64,000 nucleotides of DNA from the NCBI GenBank assembly GCA_949358305.1, contig OX442315.1, positions 23,276,427 to 23,340,426 on the forward strand. The letters are read 5' to 3'. The DNA comes from Strigamia acuminata (taxonomy: Eukaryota > Arthropoda > Chilopoda > Geophilomorpha > Linotaeniidae). Positions 63,424 to 64,000 of the stretch are shown here, piece by piece (positions within the stretch are counted from its first letter, which is position 1; every line of letters starts with the position of its first letter). The position numbers were made by a program, and so were the translations under genes. The notes beneath the pieces are model-generated. The model made no database searches, had not been told where the DNA came from, and was given only the letters and a program-made list of their open reading frames with translations.

Positions 63424-63490
63424 GTTATTATTATTATTATTATAATTATTATTTCATCAATTATTTTTATTTATTTATATTATTATTATT
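63424..63490 (+). repeat. ATT/TTA-rich simple repeat
   Basis: TTA and TTTA units in an almost pure AT stretch. Confidence 0.8.
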
Positions 63491-63883
63491 CTATAACTCT
63501 TGTTATTACTACAATTACTTTTTATTCTTACTACTGTCTTTTAATCAATTATTTACCATAGTTCGTATCAGTTATCATATCCAACGTAAGCTGAGAAATG
63601 AGTACAAAAGGTGAATTCTACTTCTAATTGTATTCTACTTAAACGTTTCTTCTTTAAACAAAAAACAAAAGCCAAAAAAAAATGGAGCCTCATCTTTAAA
63701 ACTAAGAAAATAATTTTTTATTTAACGGGATTTGTATAGAAATGTCTCTTGAGAGAATCGTGAGTCGAAAAGGGGTTGGCGTCTATTTTATTTTACCAAC
63801 CACCCCGAAGGCTCTAAATAGATGAATTAATTAAGAATGGGGCGAGAGGCAAGCGGTCACTGAGAACAACACCACCTGGCACC

Positions 63884-64000
63884 ATGACCTCCCGGTTGGG
63901 AAGAAGACGAGGGAGCGCCATCTCTTTGCTTACTCTCTCTCATCACCGAATGAATGGTGAAGATGGGGGGGCTGGGGGAGGAAGAGAGTGTGAGCGAGCG
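63884..64000 (+). CDS. Open frame cut by the window end, possible further alternative first exon
   Basis: An ATG in strong context (CACCATGA) opens 39 codons to the last base with no stop: MTSRLGRRRGSAISLL, then a Gly/Glu-rich part ending GRECERA. The surrounding 170 bases are G+C-richer than the intron before them and contain GA-rich and G-rich runs, as promoter-proximal sequence often does. I recognise no domain. Without sequence beyond 64000 neither a donor nor a stop can be seen, so the frame may be chance. Confidence 0.2.
   Translation, partial: MTSRLGRRRGSAISLLTLSHHRMNGEDGGAGGGRECERA

Larger units (their letters stand above)
62793..64000 (+). other. Intron downstream of the RRM2 exon, running off the window
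   Basis: It starts GTAAGTAG followed by a run of nine T. The middle is extremely AT-rich with an ATT/TTA repeat (63424-63490). The last 170 bases change sharply to G+C-richer sequence with an open frame from 63884. I searched for the continuation of RRM2 (family wording after FGEIS is D/N-C/A-R-V-V/I, then the RNP1 motif) and did not see it before the end. Confidence 0.75.

Noticed and set aside
1-64000. Bacterial-type systems, CRISPR arrays, rRNA, transposase or viral genes
   Set aside because: No spaced direct-repeat array, no conserved rRNA or polymerase words, and the splicing and composition are those of an animal intron.

Overview
The window is animal (metazoan) nuclear DNA. It is AT-rich, full of poly-T/poly-A and short tandem repeats, and has no operon-like coding. 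The only confidently recognised gene is a fragment of a TIA-1/TIAR/Rox8-family RNA-binding protein gene on the + strand. Two short coding exons are clear: 39520-39577 (RRM1/RRM2 linker, begins EMKVNWATSPGN) and 62705-62792 (start of RRM2, with the RNP2 motif IFVGDL followed by SPEIET). Their phases match, and the joined codon gives the family's [13 protein letters not shown] junction. The wording is closer to invertebrate proteins (fly Rox8-like SPEIET and APFGEIS) than to vertebrate TIA1. A protostome, probably an arthropod, is the best guess, but 49 residues cannot fix the phylum.

Layout: 1-39519 is the 3' part of a very long intron. I found no RRM1 exon in it, so RRM1 and the usual start codon should lie upstream of base 1. 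This intron holds two sites where a pyrimidine tract and AG are fused directly to a consensus donor (AG|GTAAGT, at 7437/7438 and 20123/20124). That is the signature of recursive (ratchet) splicing. Next come the exon at 39520-39577 and a 23.1 kb intron, 39578-62704. Inside that intron is a CpG-rich promoter-like block (about 47690-47912). It runs into an ATG-initiated stub with a good donor (47913-47991) whose phase fits the RRM2 exon exactly. I read this as a probable alternative promoter and first exon that would make a TIA protein lacking RRM1. A CTCF-like motif lies 5 kb upstream of it, and a second promoter-like block with clustered CCAAT boxes lies at about 59150-59450. After the RRM2 exon (62705-62792) intron sequence runs to the end. 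The rest of RRM2, RRM3 and the C-terminal domain must lie beyond 64000.

Most open frames in the window are chance or low-complexity frames. I found no rRNA, no convincing tRNA, no transposase or reverse transcriptase, and no CRISPR array. The interest lies in how this gene is processed: ratchet splicing, a possible internal promoter, U-rich elements beside the donors that the encoded protein family itself binds, and complementary tandem repeats around a 58-nt exon. All of this is read by eye; nothing was searched or computed.
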